Assembly: GCF_017741935.1 (NCBI RefSeq)
Contig: NZ_JAGHMH010000021.1
Location: 124,001-188,000 of the forward strand
Direction: 5' to 3'
Origin: Rhizobium sp. 16-449-1b
GTDB taxonomy: Bacteria; Pseudomonadota; Alphaproteobacteria; Rhizobiales; Rhizobiaceae
DNA: 64,000 nt
In this document: positions 1-8,946 of the stretch, in pieces
Layout: every line of letters begins with the position of its first letter
Position numbering within the stretch: the stretch's first letter is position 1
The notes under the pieces: generated by a model
What the model was told of the DNA's origin: nothing
Databases searched by the model: none
Seen by the model: the letters and a program-made list of their open reading frames with translations, nothing else
Made by a program: the position numbers and the translations under genes

Positions 1-701
1 AGGGTGAGTTCGTCTCGATCATCGGCCACTCCGGCTGCGGCAAGTCCACCCTGCTCAACCTCATCGCCGGCCTGACACCGGTCTCCTCCGGCGCCGTGCT
101 GCTGGAAAACCGAGAGGTCAACGCCCCCGGCCCCGAGCGCGCCGTCGTCTTCCAGAACCACAGCCTGCTTCCCTGGCTCACCGTCTACGAAAACGTCAAC
201 CTCGCCGTCTCCAAGGTGTTCAGCAACTCCAAGAGCAAGGCCGAGCGCCACGACTGGGTGATGGCGAACCTCGATCTCGTGCAGATGGCCCACGCCAAGG
301 ACAAGCGTCCCTCCGAGATATCAGGCGGCATGAAGCAGCGCGTCGGTATCGCCCGGGCGCTCTCCATGGAGCCGAAGATCCTGCTGCTCGACGAGCCGTT
401 CGGCGCGCTCGACGCGTTGACGCGCGCCCATCTGCAGGATGCGGTCATGGAAATCCATTCTCGCCTTGGCAACACCATGGTGATGATCACCCACGACGTC
501 GATGAAGCCGTGCTGCTCTCCGACCGCATCGTGATGATGACCAACGGCCCGGCGGCAAAGATCGGCGAAGTCCTCGACGTGGCGATCGCGCGCCCGCGCA
601 ACCGCATCGAACTTGCCTCCGACCGAACCTACCTCAAATGCCGCGAAGCCGTGCTGAAGTTCCTCTACGAACGCCACCGCTTTGTCGAAGCCGCGGAGTA
701 A
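1..701 (+). CDS. nrtD: Nitrate-type ABC transporter ATP-binding protein (5' end outside window)
   Basis: The ATPase is partial: the reading frame is open from base 3, at the Walker A motif GHSGCGKST, so about 40-50 N-terminal residues lie upstream of the window. The signature ISGGMKQRVGIARAL, Walker B ILLLDEPFGALD and H-loop MITHDVDEA are all present, so the enzyme looks intact. The family is the NrtD/TauB/SsuB group (nitrate, taurine, sulfonate importers). Position decides the substrate: the stop codon lies 4 bp before nirB, in an assimilatory nitrate operon, so nitrate or nitrite import at the inner membrane is the best reading. Its permease and binding protein should lie upstream. Confidence 0.85.
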   Translation, partial: GEFVSIIGHSGCGKSTLLNLIAGLTPVSSGAVLLENREVNAPGPERAVVFQNHSLLPWLTVYENVNLAVSKVFSNSKSKAERHDWVMANLDLVQMAHAKDKRPSEISGGMKQRVGIARALSMEPKILLLDEPFGALDALTRAHLQDAVMEIHSRLGNTMVMITHDVDEAVLLSDRIVMMTNGPAAKIGEVLDVAIARPRNRIELASDRTYLKCREAVLKFLYERHRFVEAAE

Positions 702-705
702 GCCC

Positions 706-3168
706 ATGTCAGACACCCGCATCGAAAGACTCGTGATCATCGGCAACGGCATGGCGCCTGGGCGCATGCTCGAGCACTTGTTCGAGAAGGCGCCGGGCCA
801 GTATCAGGTCACGATCTTCAACGCCGAGCCGCGCGTCAATTACGACCGTATCATGCTGTCGCCGGTTCTATCCGGCGAGAAGAGCTACGAGCAGATCGTC
901 ATCCATGGCGACGGCTGGTACATCGATCACGGCATCACGCTCTACAAGGGCCACAAGATCGTCGCCATCGACCGCGCTGCCAAGACGGTGACCTCGGACC
1001 ACGGTGTGACGGAGAGCTACGACAAGCTGGTGATCGCCACCGGCTCCGTACCCTTCATCATCCCCGTTCCCGGCAAGGACCTGCCAGGGGTCATAACCTA
1101 TCGCGATCTCGACGATGTGCAGGCCATGCTGCTGGCCGCGCAATCGCGCGAGAAGGCGATCGTCATCGGCGGCGGCCTGCTTGGTTTGGAAGCCGCGGCT
1201 GGCCTCGCGCAGCGCGGCATGGACGTAACCGTACTGCATGTCATGCCGACGCTGATGGAGCGCCAGCTCGACCCCGCCGCCGGTTATCTGCTGCAAAAGG
1301 CGGTCGAGGAACGAGGCATCAAGGTCATTACCAAGGCCAACACCAAGGCGATCGTCGGCAACGGCAAGGTCGAGGGCATCGAGCTCGACGACGGTCGTAT
1401 CATTCCGGCAAGCCTCGTCGTCATGGCCGTCGGCATCCGCCCGAATGTCGGGCTGGCGAAAGAGGCCGGCCTTGCGGTCAATCGCGGCATCGTCGTCGAC
1501 GACGGCATGCGCACCTCGGATGGCGATATTCTCTCGCTCGGCGAATGCGCCGAGGTCGGCGGCATGGTCTATGGCCTCGTCGCACCGCTCTATGAGATGG
1601 CCCGCATCGCCGCCTCACACCTTGCAGGCGATACCTCGCCGGCCTTCGTCCATTCGGACACGCCCACAAAACTGAAAGTCACCGGCATCGATCTCTACTC
1701 GCTCGGTGATTTCGCCGATGGCGACGACCGCGAGGAGATCGTGCTGCGCGACGCCACCGCCGGCGTCTACAAGCGCCTCGTGCTGAAGGATAACCGTATC
1801 ATCGGCACCGTGCTCTACGGAGAGACAGCCGATGGCGCATGGTTCAACGATCTGAAGAAAAAGCAGACCGATATCACCGAGATGCGCGATACGCTGATCT
1901 TCGGCCAAGCCTACCAGGGAGGGTCGCCGCTGGACCCTATGGCGGCCGTTGCAGCCTTGCCGGATGATGCGGAAATCTGCGGCTGCAACGGCGTATGCAA
2001 GGGCAAGATCACCTCGACGATATCGGCCAAGGGACTGACGTCGCTCGACGACGTCCGCGCCCACACCAAGGCTTCCGCCTCTTGTGGCTCCTGCACCGGC
2101 CTGGTCGAGCAGTTGATGTCGTTGACGCTCGGCGACAGCTACAACCCCGCCGCCGTGACGCCGATGTGCACCTGCACCGAACTCGGCCATGACGACGTGC
2201 GCCGCCTGATCAAGGCCAAGGGCCTGAAGACGATCCCCGCCGTCATGCAGGAGCTCGAATGGAAGACCTCCTGTGGCTGCGCCAAATGTCGCCCGGCGCT
2301 CAACTACTACCTCGTCTGCGATTGGCCGGACGAATATGCCGATGACTACCAGTCGCGCTACATCAATGAGCGCGTCCACGCCAACATCCAGAAGGACGGC
2401 ACCTATTCGGTGGTCCCGCGCATGTGGGGCGGCGTGACGAACGCGACTGAATTGCGCGCCATCGCCGATGTCGTCGACAAGTTCGAAATCCCGATGGTGA
2501 AGGTCACCGGCGGCCAGCGCATCGACCTGCTGGGGATCGAGAAGGAAGACCTGCCGGCCGTCTGGGCCGATCTCGGCAAGGCCGGTTTCGTCTCCGGACA
2601 GGCTTACGCCAAGGGGCTGCGTACCGTGAAGACTTGCGTCGGTTCCGACTGGTGCCGCTTCGGCACCCAGGATTCCACAGGCCTCGGCATTCGTATCGAG
2701 AAATTCATGTGGGGCTCGTGGACGCCGGCCAAGCTGAAGCTCGCCGTCTCCGGCTGCCCGCGCAACTGCGCGGAAGCGACCTGCAAGGATATCGGCGTCA
2801 TCTGCGTGGATAGCGGCTTCGAAATCCACTTCGCGGGCGCTGCCGGTCTCGACATCAAGGGCACCGAGGTTCTCGGCCTCGTCAAAACCGAAGACGAGGC
2901 GCTGGAGCACATCGTGGCGTTGACGCAGATGTACCGCGAGCAGGCCCGCTATCTTGAGCGCATCTACAAATGGGCAAAGCGCGTCGGGCTGGAGGAAATC
3001 CGCCGCCAGATCATCGGTGATGCCGACAAACGCCGAGCCTATTACGACCGCTTCGTCTTCTCGCAGACATTCGCTCAGGTCGATCCCTGGTCGGAGCGCG
3101 TCTCCGGCAAGGACAAGCATGAATTCAAGCCGATGGCGACGATCGGCTTCCCCCAGGCAGCGGAGTGA
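706..3168 (+). CDS. nirB: Assimilatory NAD(P)H nitrite reductase, large subunit
   Basis: Reduces nitrite to ammonium with six electrons from NAD(P)H in the cytoplasm. About 820 residues, the usual NirB length. In order: an FAD fold (GNGMAPGRM, residues ~13-21), an NAD-binding fold (VIGGGLLGLEAA, ~150), two BFD-type [2Fe-2S] segments (CGCNGVC, ~425-432 with CGSC ~462; CTC ~488 with CGCAKC ~523), and a C-terminal sirohaem/[4Fe-4S] domain with TCVGSDWC (~644) and SGCPRNCAEATC (~683-693). The start at 706 is preferred over one 24 bp upstream, since the longer form would overlap the ATPase gene and MSDTRIERLVIIGNG is the normal beginning. A very long antisense frame across this gene is only a GC-rich shadow. 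The sirohaem requirement links it to the damaged cysG downstream. Confidence 0.97.
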   Translation: MSDTRIERLVIIGNGMAPGRMLEHLFEKAPGQYQVTIFNAEPRVNYDRIMLSPVLSGEKSYEQIVIHGDGWYIDHGITLYKGHKIVAIDRAAKTVTSDHGVTESYDKLVIATGSVPFIIPVPGKDLPGVITYRDLDDVQAMLLAAQSREKAIVIGGGLLGLEAAAGLAQRGMDVTVLHVMPTLMERQLDPAAGYLLQKAVEERGIKVITKANTKAIVGNGKVEGIELDDGRIIPASLVVMAVGIRPNVGLAKEAGLAVNRGIVVDDGMRTSDGDILSLGECAEVGGMVYGLVAPLYEMARIAASHLAGDTSPAFVHSDTPTKLKVTGIDLYSLGDFADGDDREEIVLRDATAGVYKRLVLKDNRIIGTVLYGETADGAWFNDLKKKQTDITEMRDTLIFGQAYQGGSPLDPMAAVAALPDDAEICGCNGVCKGKITSTISAKGLTSLDDVRAHTKASASCGSCTGLVEQLMSLTLGDSYNPAAVTPMCTCTELGHDDVRRLIKAKGLKTIPAVMQELEWKTSCGCAKCRPALNYYLVCDWPDEYADDYQSRYINERVHANIQKDGTYSVVPRMWGGVTNATELRAIADVVDKFEIPMVKVTGGQRIDLLGIEKEDLPAVWADLGKAGFVSGQAYAKGLRTVKTCVGSDWCRFGTQDSTGLGIRIEKFMWGSWTPAKLKLAVSGCPRNCAEATCKDIGVICVDSGFEIHFAGAAGLDIKGTEVLGLVKTEDEALEHIVALTQMYREQARYLERIYKWAKRVGLEEIRRQIIGDADKRRAYYDRFVFSQTFAQVDPWSERVSGKDKHEFKPMATIGFPQAAE

Positions 3169-3172
3169 GGAG

Positions 3173-3508
3173 ATGGACATGAACTGGATCTCGATCGGCG
3201 ACATTTCCGACATCCCGCTGCGCGGCGCCCGCTGCGTGAAGACCCCGCAGGGCAAGATCGCCGTTTTCCGCACGGCGGAGAACGAGGTCTTCGCCATCGA
3301 AGACCATTGCCCCCACAAGGGCGGGCCGCTGTCGCAGGGGATCGTGCATGCGAAGGCGGTCACCTGCCCGCTGCATAATTGGGTGATCTCGCTGGAAACC
3401 GGCAAAGCGCTCGGGGCGGATGAGGGCGAAGTGCGGACCATTCCCGTGAAAAACGAGGATGGGGCGCTGTTCATCGCTTTCGAGAGCTTGATGATGGCGG
3501 CGGAGTAG
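3173..3508 (+). CDS. nirD: Nitrite reductase small subunit (Rieske type)
   Basis: Small partner of NirB, 111 residues as expected. It keeps the Rieske ligands CPHKGGPL (~46) and CPLHNW (~65), so unlike the enterobacterial NirD it probably binds a [2Fe-2S] cluster. Begins 4 bp after nirB with AGGAG just upstream of ATG 3173; a second in-frame ATG two codons on (MDMNW) could also serve. Cotranscribed with nirB. Confidence 0.93.
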   Translation: MDMNWISIGDISDIPLRGARCVKTPQGKIAVFRTAENEVFAIEDHCPHKGGPLSQGIVHAKAVTCPLHNWVISLETGKALGADEGEVRTIPVKNEDGALFIAFESLMMAAE

Positions 3509-3532
3509 TTGAGCGATGGTGGAGAGATTACC

Positions 3533-3713
3533 CCCCTCTGTCCTGCCGGACATCTCCCCCACAAGGAGGGAGATTGGCTGGGCGCACCCGCTCGCTTCAA
3601 CGCCCATTGCTTCGCAAAGCGCCAACAGCGAGTCGATCTCCCCCCTTGTGGGGGGCGCGAAGCGCGGGTCGAGACCCGTGGCTCGACCCCGGCAGTCCGG
3701 CAGGACAGAGGGG
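3533..3713. repeat. Palindromic rhizobial intergenic repeat between nirD and nasA
   Basis: The outer arms are a perfect 18-bp inverted repeat: cccctctgtcctgccgga at 3533-3550 and its exact reverse complement at 3696-3713. Inside, a second imperfect pair (ctcccccacaaggaggga near 3553 and ctccccccttgtgggggg near 3641) extends the fold, so transcribed RNA would make a long cruciform-like hairpin. The element nearly fills the 242-bp gap between nirD and nasA, the only sizeable gap in this operon. It has the look of the RIME-like non-coding palindromes dispersed in rhizobial genomes. That class assignment is from memory. It could trim or stabilise the operon mRNA. Confidence 0.8.
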
Positions 3714-3750
3714 AGTGACCACGCTCTCGGCACCATGAGAGGGCGCCCCC

Positions 3751-6408
3751 ATGCCCACTGAAACCAAGACCACCTGTCCCTATTGCGGCGTCGGCTGCGG
3801 TGTGATCGCAACGGTCACCGATGATGGCGCCGTCTCCGTCAAAGGCGATCCCGACCATCCCGCAAACTTCGGACGCCTATGCTCCAAGGGCTCCGCGCTC
3901 GCCGAAACCATCGATCTCGACGGACGCCTGCTCTACCCCGAAATCGCCGGTCAACGAACGGATTGGGAAACAGCGCTTGATCTCGTCGCCGACCGCTTCT
4001 CGACGGCGATCGCCGAACACGGCCCGGACTCCGTGGCCTTCTACGTCTCCGGCCAGTTGCTCACCGAGGATTATTACGTCGCCAACAAGCTGATGAAGGG
4101 CTTCATCGGCTCCGGCAATATCGACACCAATTCTCGCCTCTGCATGTCGTCCTCCGTCGCCGGTCATCGACGCGCCTTCGGTGCAGACACGGTTCCCGGC
4201 GTCTACGAAGATCTCGAACTGGCCGACCTCGTCATCCTCACCGGCTCCAATCTCGCCTGGTGCCACCCCGTCGTCTATCAACGTCTTGCCGCCGCCAAGG
4301 CCGCGCGCCCAGGCATGAAAGTCGTGGTCATCGACCCCCGCCGAACGATGACATCGGATATCGCAGACCTGCATCTTGCCATTCGTCCCGACAGCGACGT
4401 CGCGCTGTTCACGGGCCTCTTCACGCATCTCATTTCATCGGGCGCGATCGATCAGAATTTCGTAGCGGAGCACACCAGCGGCTTCAACGACGCTTTCGCC
4501 ACCGCCGCGATGCTCTCCTCAAACGACATCCTCGAGCAGACCGGCCTGCCGGCCATGCAGTTACGCGAGTTCTACCGTCTGTTCGCGGCGACCGAAAAAG
4601 TCATCACCTGCTACAGCCAGGGCGTGAACCAATCCTCATCGGGCACCGACAAGGTCAATTCGATCATCAACTGCCACCTTGCCACCGGCCGCATCGGCCG
4701 GCCCGGCATGGGGCCGTTCTCGCTCACCGGCCAGCCGAACGCCATGGGCGGCCGCGAAGTCGGCGGTCTCGCCAACATGCTTGCCGCCCATATGGCGATC
4801 GAAAACGCCGATGACCGCGATCGGGTCGAGCGTTTCTGGGGTTCTCCGACGATAGCATCGAAGGCTGGCCTGAAGGCGGTCGACATGTTCAAGGCTGTCG
4901 CCGATGGTCGGATCAAGGCGCTCTGGATTATGGCGACCAACCCCGTCGTCTCCATGCCCGATGCCGATGCAGTCGAAGCCGCGATCAAAGCCTGCCCCTT
5001 CGTCGTCGTCTCCGATGTCCTGCGCGACACCGACACCACCCGCCATGCCGATGTCCTCTTGCCCTCGCTCGGCTGGGGCGAAAAGAACGGCACGGTGACC
5101 AACTCGGAGCGCCGCATCTCGCGCCAGCGCGATTTCCTTGAGGCGCCCGGTGAAGCCCGCGCAGACTGGTGGCAGCTGGCCGAAGTGGCGCAGCGCATGG
5201 GCTTTGCGAAAGCCTTCACCTACGGCTCCCCTTCGCAGATCTTCCGGGAGCACGCAGCTCTTTCGGCCTTCGAAAACGGTGGCAGCCGCGACTTCGACAT
5301 AGGCGCCCACATGGGCCTGGACAACGCCGCATACGAAGCGCTGGCGCCTTTCCAGTGGCCGCAGCCAGCGGGCCGCGCAAGATACGACAAGCGTTTCTTC
5401 GCCGATGGTGGCTTTTATCACGCGGACGGAAGAGCGCGCTTTATCGCAGTCCAGCCTAAAGTCTGTGATCGCACCAATGCCGACTACCCCTTCACGCTCA
5501 ATACCGGCCGCATCCGCGACCAATGGCATACGATGACCCGGACGGGCAAAAGTGCGCGGCTTTCCTCACACATTGCCGAGCCTTTCGCAGAACTCCATCC
5601 GCGGGATGCATTGGAAATCGGCGTTGGCAATGCCGCGCTCGTTGAAATCGAGAGCCCACACGGAAAGTCCATCGCCCGCGCGCTCATCACCGAGCGACAG
5701 GCCCGTGGGAGCGTCTTCGTTCCGATGCACTGGAATGATCAATTCGCTGCCAAATCCCGTATCGATGCCGTCGTTGCGCCGGTTACGGACCCTGTCTCCG
5801 GCCAGCCGGCCTCCAAGAATGTCGCCGTTTCCGTGCGCCCGCTCAAGCCTGCATTTTACGGCTTCGCCATATCGGTCGCCAAGCCAACGGCCTTGAGCTC
5901 GGCCTATTGGGCACTGGCGAAAGCCGATGGCGGCTGGCGGACAGAGCTTGCATTTGATGCGCAGCAAGAAGATTGGCATCGTTGGTGCCGGGAGACATTC
6001 GCCATCCCGGATCACTTGGAGCCATTGGGTTATGCTGATCGTCAATCCGGCGACATGCGGCTGGCATTCTTTAACGGCAATCGCTTGATTGCCGCTCTGT
6101 TCATCGCCCGGCAGCCGGTGGCGGTCGCCCGCAGCTGGGCAATCTCGCAGCTTGGCGCCACGCACGACGATCTGCGCAGACGTTTCGCACTCGTCGCAGG
6201 TCGGCCGGGTGCGGATAAGCCGGACCCGGGCGCTACCGTCTGCTCCTGCTTCAGTGTCGGGGTCAATCAAATCGTTGCCGCCATCCGCGGCGGCTGCAGC
6301 AGTGTCGAGGCCGTTGGAAAGCAAACCAACGCGGGAACCAATTGCGGCTCCTGCCGCGCGGAGATCAGGGGGATTATCGATGGATGTCTTGCAGCCGCAG
6401 CGGAATGA
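3751..6408 (+). CDS. nasA: Assimilatory nitrate reductase, molybdopterin catalytic subunit
   Basis: Reduces nitrate to nitrite in the cytoplasm; 885 residues. The N-terminus has the [4Fe-4S] motif CPYCGVGC (residues 9-16) with the fourth Cys in GRLCSKGS (~44). The molybdopterin oxidoreductase core follows (NTNSRLCMSS, GTDKVNSIINCH, TGQPNAMGGREVGGLA). A C-terminal BFD-type [2Fe-2S] domain begins about residue 830 (TVCSCFSVGV, TNCGSCRAEIRG), as in the long NasA/NarB forms that take electrons from a separate reductase. No signal peptide, which fits the assimilatory type. The 3' end overlaps the next gene by 29 bp. Confidence 0.96.
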   Translation: MPTETKTTCPYCGVGCGVIATVTDDGAVSVKGDPDHPANFGRLCSKGSALAETIDLDGRLLYPEIAGQRTDWETALDLVADRFSTAIAEHGPDSVAFYVSGQLLTEDYYVANKLMKGFIGSGNIDTNSRLCMSSSVAGHRRAFGADTVPGVYEDLELADLVILTGSNLAWCHPVVYQRLAAAKAARPGMKVVVIDPRRTMTSDIADLHLAIRPDSDVALFTGLFTHLISSGAIDQNFVAEHTSGFNDAFATAAMLSSNDILEQTGLPAMQLREFYRLFAATEKVITCYSQGVNQSSSGTDKVNSIINCHLATGRIGRPGMGPFSLTGQPNAMGGREVGGLANMLAAHMAIENADDRDRVERFWGSPTIASKAGLKAVDMFKAVADGRIKALWIMATNPVVSMPDADAVEAAIKACPFVVVSDVLRDTDTTRHADVLLPSLGWGEKNGTVTNSERRISRQRDFLEAPGEARADWWQLAEVAQRMGFAKAFTYGSPSQIFREHAALSAFENGGSRDFDIGAHMGLDNAAYEALAPFQWPQPAGRARYDKRFFADGGFYHADGRARFIAVQPKVCDRTNADYPFTLNTGRIRDQWHTMTRTGKSARLSSHIAEPFAELHPRDALEIGVGNAALVEIESPHGKSIARALITERQARGSVFVPMHWNDQFAAKSRIDAVVAPVTDPVSGQPASKNVAVSVRPLKPAFYGFAISVAKPTALSSAYWALAKADGGWRTELAFDAQQEDWHRWCRETFAIPDHLEPLGYADRQSGDMRLAFFNGNRLIAALFIARQPVAVARSWAISQLGATHDDLRRRFALVAGRPGADKPDPGATVCSCFSVGVNQIVAAIRGGCSSVEAVGKQTNAGTNCGSCRAEIRGIIDGCLAAAAE

Positions 6409-7531
6409 TGGTTCAGCGCGCGTGGAAGCGCTTGCGAAGCTTCCCGTCTTTTGGGCACTTGAGGGAAAGCGCGTTGTTGTCGCCGGCGGCTCCGATGCGG
6501 CGGCCTGGAAGGCCGAATTGCTGGCTGCCTGCGGTGCACAGGTTCAAATCTATGCGCAGACACTATCAGAAACGTTTGAGGCTCTCCTCGCGCGCGGTGC
6601 CGCCCATCCGCAAGGCACCCTCACCCACCTCCCACGGGCATGGGACGCCACGATCATGAGTGGGGCTGCCATCGCGATCGGCGACTGCGAGCAAATGGAG
6701 GAAGCGCAACGCTTCTTTGACACCGCCCGCAGCGCCGGCGTTCCGGTCAACCTTATCGACAAGCCAATACTCTGCCAATTTCAGTTCGGCTCCATCGTCA
6801 ACCGGTCGCCGGTGGTGGTGGCGATCTCGACGGATGGCGCTGCCCCGGTGCTTGCCCAGGCGATCAGACAGAGGATCGAGACGCTGCTTCCCAGGACGTT
6901 GAAAGCCTGGGCGGAGCTTGCCCAATCACTCCGCGCATCCGTCAATCAGCGTTTGCAGACCGCATCACTGCGACGGCTGTTCTGGGAGCGGTTTGTTGAC
7001 CGCGTTTTCGCAAGTTCGGACAAGCCGGCGCGCGAACTTGGTGAACTATTGCTTCAAGACGCTGACGAACTCGCAAAGCTTTCCAGCGTGGCGCTAACAA
7101 ATGGGTGTGTCGCGCTGGTTGGCGCAGGGCCTGGCGACGTCGAACTGCTGACGTTGAAAGCCGTTCGCGCGTTGCAGACTGCAGACATCATTCTTTTCGA
7201 CGATCTTGTCTCGCCTGATGTTCTGGAGCTCGCTCGACGCGAGGCACAGCGCGTGCCGGTGGCAAATCGCGCTGACGGCAAAAGGACGGACGCCGACGAC
7301 CTTATGATCCGGCTGGCCAGGAACGGAAAGCGCGTGGTCAGATTGATAATGGGCGATCCGATGAGCTGTGTACGCACCGGAGCCGAAATCCAATGCCTCA
7401 AGCGCGCGAATGTTCCGTTCGACATCGTTCCCGGCATTCCGGCAGCCGGTATCAAGGCTGCTCGCCGGAGCGTTTCGGCACCCACGTCGAACGCGAGAAG
7501 AATGCCGGACCTTCCGCAGCTTCACGCATGA
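6380..7531 (+). pseudogene. cysG: Truncated sirohaem synthase CysG (degenerate methyltransferase half)
   Basis: The N-terminal dehydrogenase/ferrochelatase module looks good (VVVAGGSDAAAW ~33-45; GVPVNLIDKP; SPVVVAISTDGAAPVLAQAI). The uroporphyrinogen-III methyltransferase module starts near residue 243 (LVGAGPGDVELLTLKAV) but stops after ~140 residues instead of ~240. Its normally invariant GGDPFIFGRGGEE stretch reads MGDPMSCVRTGAE, and the chain ends 30 residues after VPGI. Total 383 residues against ~460-480 for CysG. No convincing in-frame continuation follows, though one shifted frame after ~7500 (RTFRSFTHDAQ) faintly recalls the next conserved block. The start at 6380 overlaps nasA by 29 bp. 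Most likely a decaying gene whose N-terminal half may still be made. Confidence 0.75.
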
Positions 7532-7821
7532 CGCGCAAACGTCGCGGGCTGTCAGCCTCGACACGCATGATACTCGTCCCTCGAGCGCCAATGTATCGGA
7601 AATCCGGAAGGTGCTGACCGCTTCCGTGTTCGCCTCTTGGCGTCCAAGTTTGTAACGTTGGGAAACAATCCTGCAATCGGAATGCGACCTGCTGCTGCGA
7701 AAACGGTCCCGCCGGCTTCGTTGCCCCACGTCGATGACGTTTCCCTGGTGGCAGCGGGTCGGCACTTAGACGCCGCGAGGTAACCTGCGGCGGCCCGTTC
7801 CACAAGCAAAGGACACCCACG
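7532..7821. other. 290-bp stretch without a supported gene
   Basis: The expected remaining third of cysG would lie here. I see only short frames with poor composition and no clear methyltransferase motifs, so it is probably decayed sequence plus the promoter of the small secreted protein that follows. Confidence 0.5.
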
Positions 7822-8061
7822 ATGAACCGTTACATCATCGCATTCCTTCTCATCTCCGCGGGTACTGCATCCGCCCAGCAGCAGCTTTCGATGTCGCAGA
7901 AGATGGAGCTTCGCGACAACTGCAAGCAGGACATCCAGCAGCTATGCCCGGGCGTGCAGCCGGGTGACGGCGGGATCATGGCCTGCGTCAAGGAAAACAA
8001 GGCCAAGCTCTCAAGCATGTGCTCGGCAACCATCGACAAGCTGTTGGCGGCCAAGAAATAG
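7822..8061 (+). CDS. Small secreted cysteine-rich-repeat protein
   Basis: 79 residues with a clear signal peptide (hydrophobic IIAFLLISAGTASA, cleavage after ASA at ~19), so a periplasmic product of about 60 residues is expected. The mature part matches the Cys-rich (GLG1-like) repeat pattern: NCKQDIQQLCPGVQPGDG followed by ACVKENKAKLSSMC, four Cys likely in two disulfides. Such one-repeat proteins are common and uncharacterised in Rhizobiales. AAAGGA lies ~10 bp upstream of the ATG. Confidence 0.75.
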   Translation: MNRYIIAFLLISAGTASAQQQLSMSQKMELRDNCKQDIQQLCPGVQPGDGGIMACVKENKAKLSSMCSATIDKLLAAKK

Positions 8062-8179
8062 CGTTCTGTTGTCCTGCCCACACCAGGAAATCAAGGCCGC
8101 TCGTCCCCACCGCACGACCACAAAGCGGGACCGGCAGCGTTTCTTACGCCCGACAAACAACTCACGTCAGGAAGCAGAC

Positions 8180-8500
8180 ATGAAGCGATCCAGCACCGCC
8201 TCCAGGATAACTCTTGCCGCCACCACTCTTGCGGCGCTCACCATGACGTCCTCGGTTGCATCCGCCGAAGATAGCGACATCGATTATCAGTGCGTTTCGG
8301 AAGCGATAGCCTTCACGGAGGTCGCCGACCTCGCCTACAGCTTCAGAAACGAAAGCGGCGTCTTCACCAACGCGCTCGATGGGCTGCGCGATCAGCTCAT
8401 CGACTGCCTGGTCGCCACCGATCGCAAGACCAGCCTGTCGCAGCAATCGGACGGCGATGGTAATTTCAAATGGAAGGTACACGGTCCGCTGCCGCGATAG
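8180..8500 (+). CDS. Hypothetical exported protein
   Basis: 106 residues. The N-terminus is a good signal peptide (basic MKRSSTASR, hydrophobic LAATTLAALTMTSS, VASAED cleavage at ~29). The mature ~77 residues contain two Cys (DYQCVSE, LIDCLVA) that could pair. I recognise no domain. It follows the Cys-rich-repeat gene by 118 bp on the same strand, so the two may be expressed together. The ATG at 8180 is chosen because it opens the signal peptide. Confidence 0.6.
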   Translation: MKRSSTASRITLAATTLAALTMTSSVASAEDSDIDYQCVSEAIAFTEVADLAYSFRNESGVFTNALDGLRDQLIDCLVATDRKTSLSQQSDGDGNFKWKVHGPLPR

Positions 8501-8593
8501 CAATGCGAGGGCTCAGTCACCGACGAGCCCCACGCCTCGCTATGACAAACATCGCAATCCCGGCGGACTGCGGTGTTTGTCGTTTCCATGCGA

Positions 8594-8854
8594 TCAATAC
8601 ATTGTCGGGAAACGCCCCATTCTCAAAAGCCGGCTGCATGAGCCGGAATGCCGTTCGTCGAGGGAGTGTCCGGCCTTCGAGTGCAACATGATGTAGGTGG
8701 CCGAGCTGGTCTCTCCTTTGTCCCGCAACTGGTCGGCGATCTCGTTCAACAGTGTCTCGAGCTCAAGCGGGCACACACCGTCCGCCGCCATCATCCGACG
8801 GATCAAGGGGTCCTGAAGCAGCTGTCGATACTGTCGCTTCGGTTTCGTGGGCAT
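8594..8854 (-). CDS. Hypothetical small protein downstream of the histidine kinase
   Basis: 86 residues, hydrophilic, no signal peptide. The first ~60 residues look protein-like (LLQDPLIRRMMAADGV, ELETLLNEIADQLRDKG, predicted helical). The last ~20 are Arg/Ser-rich and less convincing. It lies 92 bp after the kinase stop on the same strand, so it could be a third gene of the two-component operon. Function unknown; it could also be a fortuitous frame. Confidence 0.45.
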   Translation of the reverse strand: MPTKPKRQYRQLLQDPLIRRMMAADGVCPLELETLLNEIADQLRDKGETSSATYIMLHSKAGHSLDERHSGSCSRLLRMGRFPTMY

Positions 8855-8946
8855 CAATGCAACTCCCCGCTTGAGACGCGGCGTCACGCCGCGTCGGGAT
8901 GCACAGACATAGCCCGGTGGATTTGCCGTCCGAATTCGACATTGCT

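Noticed and set aside
1615..3858. 747-codon open frame on the minus strand
   Set aside because: Antisense to nirB, nirD and the start of nasA, all of which are certain; composition is that of a GC-rich shadow frame and it runs through the palindromic repeat.
7368..7655. Shifted frames carrying a possible remainder of the cysG methyltransferase
   Set aside because: Only one short stretch faintly resembles the conserved block; not enough to propose a simple single frameshift.
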